Shown piece by piece: positions 59,140-64,000 of a stretch of 64,000 nt of DNA. A program made the position numbers and the translations under genes. The notes beneath the pieces were generated by a model. That model had not been told where the DNA came from and did no database searches. It saw only the letters and a program-made list of their open reading frames with translations. Origin of the DNA: Lunularia cruciata (lineage: Eukaryota > Streptophyta > Marchantiopsida > Lunulariales > Lunulariaceae); contig OX419756.1 of assembly GCA_948567375.1 (NCBI GenBank), forward strand, positions 11,165,001 through 11,229,000, read 5' to 3'. How positions within the stretch are numbered: the stretch's first letter is position 1; each line of letters starts with the position of its first letter.

Positions 59140-62040
59140 TTATAAAGAGACTGTAAAATAATTTCTTGTTAGGGAGGAAAACTTCTTAGTTGAAGTTTCA
59201 TTTGAAATTGTGTTTGTTCATGCCAAGTTTAAAAGTGCATTAGTAGTCAAAGGCTCTATGAAGGAAGAATGCCAAAGCAGATAAGTCTGAAGGGTGGTTA
59301 GGGGAAAAATCACACACAAGAAAGACCTTTGTGTTTGAAGGATTTTGGGCTTGAAGATCTTTAACTTGAAGATACTATTTCCAAATGAAGTATATAAATT
59401 TGAAAGCACCATCCACATGGTTATTGAAATACCATTAAAGACCATTTGCATTCAAGGAAGAGTATTAGCATTTATCAAAGGTTTTGCATGTGTGGATGAG
59501 GACTACTTACCAAATGGTTCTTTTGTCAGTGAGGAGAAGGATAGCTCACCAACTAATCAATCATTGAAAAATAATGACCAAAAAACTTGGCTATAAAACC
59601 AAGTGCCTATTGATCAATTTCATTTTTTGCATATCAATTTCAATCTTTGATCCAAATTGAGCTTAGAGATTTCAAGTCTTAGGAAAATTTCTTAGTTTAC
59701 TATTGCCTTTGTAGTTGCTCAGCCTTTACCATCATACCCAAACTACCTTTGATAGGAAACATAACATTTACACCAAAGCAAAGGATGAAGATTCTAAAGG
59801 TTATCCTTTGGGCCCTAACACTCAACAAGTGTGTGGTGTATTGTAGGAGTTGATCTAGTTGATCTGGAGCAAGTGCCTTGCTTTCTCGCACTAGAATTGG
59901 GAAATGAGTGATGTATTCATTATCCAAGAGATGTGACATTGGGAGGAAAGGAGCTAGGAGACCTTCAAGGAAGCTTATTTTCTTGGAAAAAGGAGAATTG
60001 GAGGAATGTTCTTGGGCTAAGAAACTTATAGCTTGGAGCAATGAATATTGACACAATACACTAGATTGGATGTTGCCTTGGAGAAGAATCTCATTGCATC
60101 TTTCAAAGATCCAAGAACCAATAATGAGTGGAGAGTTAGGAGGTTTAATGACGCAACCCAAATGGCCATTGTGGAAGGAATTCAAAAATTGTTCAAGCCA
60201 AAGAGGACCACCTACCTAAGTAACAACCAAGCCATCTTCTTTGAGTAAATTTACTAAAGAGAATTAGTCAATATAGCACATACTTTCTATGTGTAGACCA
60301 TGAGCTTACTAGAGGAATTTGAGGAAGATGGATGAGTAATCTAAGGTAAGTCACTCATATAGAAATATCACCTTCTAGATAAGGAATATAAGAAAATAGG
60401 GAAATTCATGAAGGTAGATAAATTGGACTTAACCAAAAAGAATAAGAAGAAGTGGTCCATACTTGCAAGACTGCAAGAGATAGCAAAGAGATAAATTGAT
60501 GTGACTTTGGAGAAAGAAGCTAAAGACATAGAAGAAAAAAGGTGGAAGAAAAAGGATTCTCCACATTTTAGGGATAGGCATCTAGTTTGGAGGAACAAGA
60601 ACATTATAAAGATGGCCAATCAGCTCCAAATCTAGAGTAGAACAAAGAGCAGATCAAGACCAAGGAGGGACTTTGCATTGACTCAAAGCATCTTCTAGTC
60701 CCAATAAAGAAGCATATGCTTTCAAAGTAGAGAAGAGGTGATAAAAGAAAGACAAAGAAAAAGGAATTCATAGTGAAAGACAACATGCCGCCAAAGAATA
60801 TCATCCCAAAGAAGACAAGAGAGTAGAAGAGGAGGAAGAATATAAAGAGATTCCAAGTACATCATAGGGCAAAGAAGGTGGAGAAGTGGCCCAAGGAACC
60901 AGGGTGGTAGTGACAAAAGGAGCAAATCCATGGTAGGATTTACCCTACAATTGATGAAACTTCTTTTGCCAAAGTACGAAGAAGTTAACCTTGATGTGGT
61001 CAATTATACCACTTTAATTTGGAGGCTTTATAGGGTAATTTACATCCAAAATGTGAAGGACTACCAAGCAAAGGAAGAATTAAGAAAGATGAGAAACTTG
61101 TATAAGGAGGAGGTGAAGAAGGTAAATGCAATTATTATGGAAAACTATGCATTTAATAGTAAAAAACCTCCCTTACAATTGATCATATCAATACAAGGAG
61201 GATATCCAAGTAAGTAAGTAATAGGGGTACAAAGAGTAATAGTACATGTAAGTAATAGGGGTACAAAGTGCAGTTCAAGGCCAAAGGTGAGGAAATGGAA
61301 AGTATTTGAGGGAAAATAAAGAAGGCCAAGATTTGATGATCCTTGACGTGTAGTTCATTGAGAACCAAAGAAAAGTGGTTGTTCAACTTGAAGGGATGGC
61401 TATTAAGCTTAAGATGGAGAAGGAGGAGAGGATTGCAGATTGGTTGCAAATGATAGAAGAGATCAAGCGGGAGGTCAAGGCCTTGCATGACAGTTTGGAA
61501 GAAAAGAAGGCTACAATCTTGAAGTAGATCAAAGAAATGCAAGACAAATTGTTAGAATTTATGAAGGAGATAGCTCAAAGAAGATTAGACAAGACCAAAT
61601 TACAAATTGAAGTTACAAGTCCAAAAATTGGTGGAAGTACAAAGATCAATTTGCACTTTGACTTTGGAAGCACTTAACCAAGAAATAAATTCAGAAATCA
61701 ATTGAGATATCTAACATTTTAGCCTCAAAATAGTTTATTACAAGGAGATGATAGATGCCTTAATCAAACTACTTAACAAAAAACGTAGTTCTTGGTGATA
61801 GAACTTTAGGCCAAAGACATTACCCTGAAAGAAGTTCTTTGTAGTATAGAATCTATGGGTAGAAGTAGTCCAAAGACCTTTGTAGTTGTTACCTTTGGAG
61901 TTATCCAAAGGAGTATAAATTGAAATTTTTATGGGTAAGATCTGACAACTTCCATGATACATGTAAAGCACCTAATGAATCTACATATGATTAGGATAAG
62001 ATATGATTAGAAACCTAAGTGAAAATGTAGATTATAAACC
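59140..62040 (+). mobile_element. Uncharacterised gag-like retroelement, copy 3
   Basis: The leader (AGGGAGGAAAACTTCTTAG, GAAGGAAGAATGCCAAAGCA, GGTGGTTAGGGGAAAAATC) matches copies 1 and 2. Readable protein pieces include RTNNEWRVRRFNDATQMAIV near 60120 and YLSNNQAIFFE near 60220. They also include LMKLLLPKYEEVNLDVVNYT near 60950 (shared with copies 1 and 2) and a Lys/Glu coiled-coil near 61400-61560. The 3' part (GAACTTTAGGCCAAAGACAT and TAAAGCACCTAATGAATCTA) matches 42.5-42.7 kb of copy 1. It seems to lack the last about 1 kb of the other copies. Confidence 0.6.
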
Positions 62041-64000
62041 TTCATATCCTCCATATTCATCATAAATTTGATAAAACTATGAGCATTTTTTGAAAATGAG
62101 AAGATATTGAAAATGTTTGAAATTGAAAAGATTGTTTGATATTTAGATTAGGTCTTTGCCTTTTGGAATTGGATTGTAATTGCTTATTTTATCTCTTTTC
62201 TAATGAAGAGATTATAAACTTGAATATTTTACATTGATTCCATGAAGAGGAATCAAGGTTATGGCTAAACCTTCCACTCCTACTCAAAGTTATGGCAAGC
62301 AAGGTTTAGTCATAAGCAAGGATTAAGTCAAAAGCTTGATTCAAAATCAAGGGTATGGCAAGCAATCAAGCTTATGGAAACCAAGACAACCCAAAACTTA
62401 ATCAAGATTCACTAGCTAACACTAATGGTAGAGGAAGAGCTTTAAAGTGACTTAAAGATGCAATTAGTATTTTGTAGGAATTGAGGAACACTCTAAGAAC
62501 TACATGTGGTATCTTTTAGATTAATGCATGAAGCTATTAATTAAAGAACAAATAAAATATTTGATACTTGTCCTTAATCTTCATGCTTGACCACAAGAAT
62601 AGGTTGGGTAGATAGTTTCACCGTAACAACCTCAATATAATAATGTAGAATCTTGATCCAAGGTAGTGTCACTATTCAAGTACTTCTTCAAGTTTATGGA
62701 CATACATTTTTAAGAACCTTACAAACATGGAGGGACCTAAAGGTCAATAATTTGCTCAAACCAACAGAAAATAGTCAATATAATGCTATGAAAAACTTAT
62801 TAAGATAGCTTGGTTTCAATTGTAATCTATATCTTGATTGCATTAATTAGTTAAAGTGACAATAACACAATAGGATTGACATATTTGGCTCAAAATATAC
62901 TCCACTTGAAACAAGAGATTGATGTAAGAAGTTGAATGAGGTTTAAACCTTACCAATTTGCTAGTATTGAGATCATGTTCTATAACATTCAAACTAGTTG
63001 GCTAGAAACTTCATCCCTAAGTGGAATTAATTGAGAATCATAATACAAGTCATGCAATTTAACACAAGAAAAATAAGTAATAGTAACTCAAGGCCTCTAA
63101 TGTTAAACTTGAATGTTATCTTTCACCATTATAAAACTTGATTATCAAAGGTTAAAAGAGATTATGCTAAAATGCACTCTGTCTGACTTATGAAACAATC
63201 AAGGTGGCCGTATAAGAATCTCAAGTATGCATGGACTAACAAATGATTGCAAAAGATAGATGATGCAAGTTTTTAAAAGTGCCAAGGGAACTTAATCAAT
63301 AATCACAAGTAGAATATGAATGATAGAAAAAAGTGGCATTATAAATAGGAAGAATTTTTGTATTCAACTCCAAAAGGAAAAGCCATGTACATAACACTTG
63401 TCTCACCAAATTGGTATGAGATGATTCAATTTGGGTTTCTAGCATGCTTATTCTAATCCCACCTATTGATTTGTAAGAAGTTGAAGTCTTCCAAAAAACT
63501 TGCAAAAGAAATTTAGCATAAGTTGATTGTGAGTGGAGAATAATATACAAGACAATCCAAAACTTAAGTAAATTTCATAAGCTACCTCTAATGGTAAAGG
63601 AAGAGCTATCAATGATATTGAAAGATACAATTAGACTTAAACAAGAAGTGAGGAACATTCTAAGGACAACATGTGGGAAATTGATAGATCAATTCATGAA
63701 TCTAATGATTAAGGAATAGACCCAATGTTTGGTACTTATATTAAATCTAAAATTATGATTTTGCAAATTAGAGCATGCTACTACATTAAATTAAATTGTT
63801 AAGGTAATAGAAAGATGTTGAGCTAAGAAATCCTTTTGGAGATTTGATTCTCTTCCCTTTTAAAGCTACTTATGTAAACTCACTTCTCTCCTTTATCATT
63901 GTTTAATTCTTTCTACTAGAATAATCACTTGCATCTAGATATTTGCGCTCTACTCATTCATAGTTCACAACAAATTAATCAACACAAGGAAATGCTAAGT
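62041..64000. repeat. Dispersed direct repeat near the right edge
   Basis: Two copies of about 210 bp, at about 62384-62590 and 63549-63775 in direct orientation, share AAGACAA(C/T)CCAAAACTTAA, then CTAATGGTA(G/A)AGGAAGAGCT, then GAGGAACA(C/T)TCTAAG then ACATGTGG. The spacing is about 1165 bp. They could be LTR fragments or a segmental duplication; no protein is recognised between them. Confidence 0.75.

Overview
The window is nuclear DNA of a land plant. The evidence is spliced genes with GT-AG introns and a plant-type CTP:phosphocholine cytidylyltransferase with eight exons. There is also a plant-specific CER16/RIPR-like gene, decayed Copia and Gypsy retroelements, and a PIF/Harbinger DNA transposon. 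The NXPE-type membrane esterase at 19.6-21.7 kb and the short introns (110-760 bp) make me lean towards a non-flowering plant, but this is inference and I cannot name the species. Most of the window is AT-rich and repeat-derived. A more GC-balanced gene island lies at about 17-38 kb.

Layout: 0-4 kb holds a small secreted bulb-type lectin gene (minus strand) with an array of about 100-bp tandem repeats just upstream of its start. From 4.1 to 10.7 kb lies one heavily decayed Copia retrotransposon (plus strand), with recognisable LTRs, gag, protease, integrase, reverse transcriptase and RNase H, split by about 2.1 kb of foreign DNA. From 11.4 to 15.0 kb lies a PIF/Harbinger element. Its Myb/SANT-like gene (+) and DDE transposase gene (-) point at each other, each carries a disabling lesion, and the left end is unusually rich in hairpins. 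Tandem repeats follow at 15.2-17 kb.

The gene island contains three genes whose exons I could join with consistent phases. The first is an NXPE-like type II membrane protein (19637-21713, +, 2 exons, 611 aa). The second is choline-phosphate cytidylyltransferase (25193-28021, -, 8 exons, 326 aa). The third is a CER16/RIPR-like protein (35752-38111, -, 4 exons, 397 aa). They do not form a pathway or operon: one is probably a Golgi/secretory esterase, one makes CDP-choline for phosphatidylcholine, and one is an RNA-exosome/Ski-linked factor. The long spaces between them hold short tandem repeats but no gene I could support.

From 39 kb to the end there are no host genes I can recognise. A poorly described family of gag-like, coiled-coil-rich elements occurs three times in plus orientation (39.5-44, 47-51 and 59.1-62 kb) and once partially inverted (56.4-57.9 kb). 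A Gypsy integrase tail is at 45.9-46.4 kb. Simple repeats lie at 52.7-53.1 kb and 55.6 kb, and a dispersed direct repeat is at 62.4/63.5 kb. The most interesting regulatory signal is a cluster of heat-shock-element-like motifs followed by a TATA box at 42.0-42.26 kb, inside an LTR-like segment. I did not find an undescribed multi-gene system. The best leads are this promoter cluster, the uncharacterised element family, a perfect 32-bp palindrome at 18.5 kb, and the plant NXPE gene.
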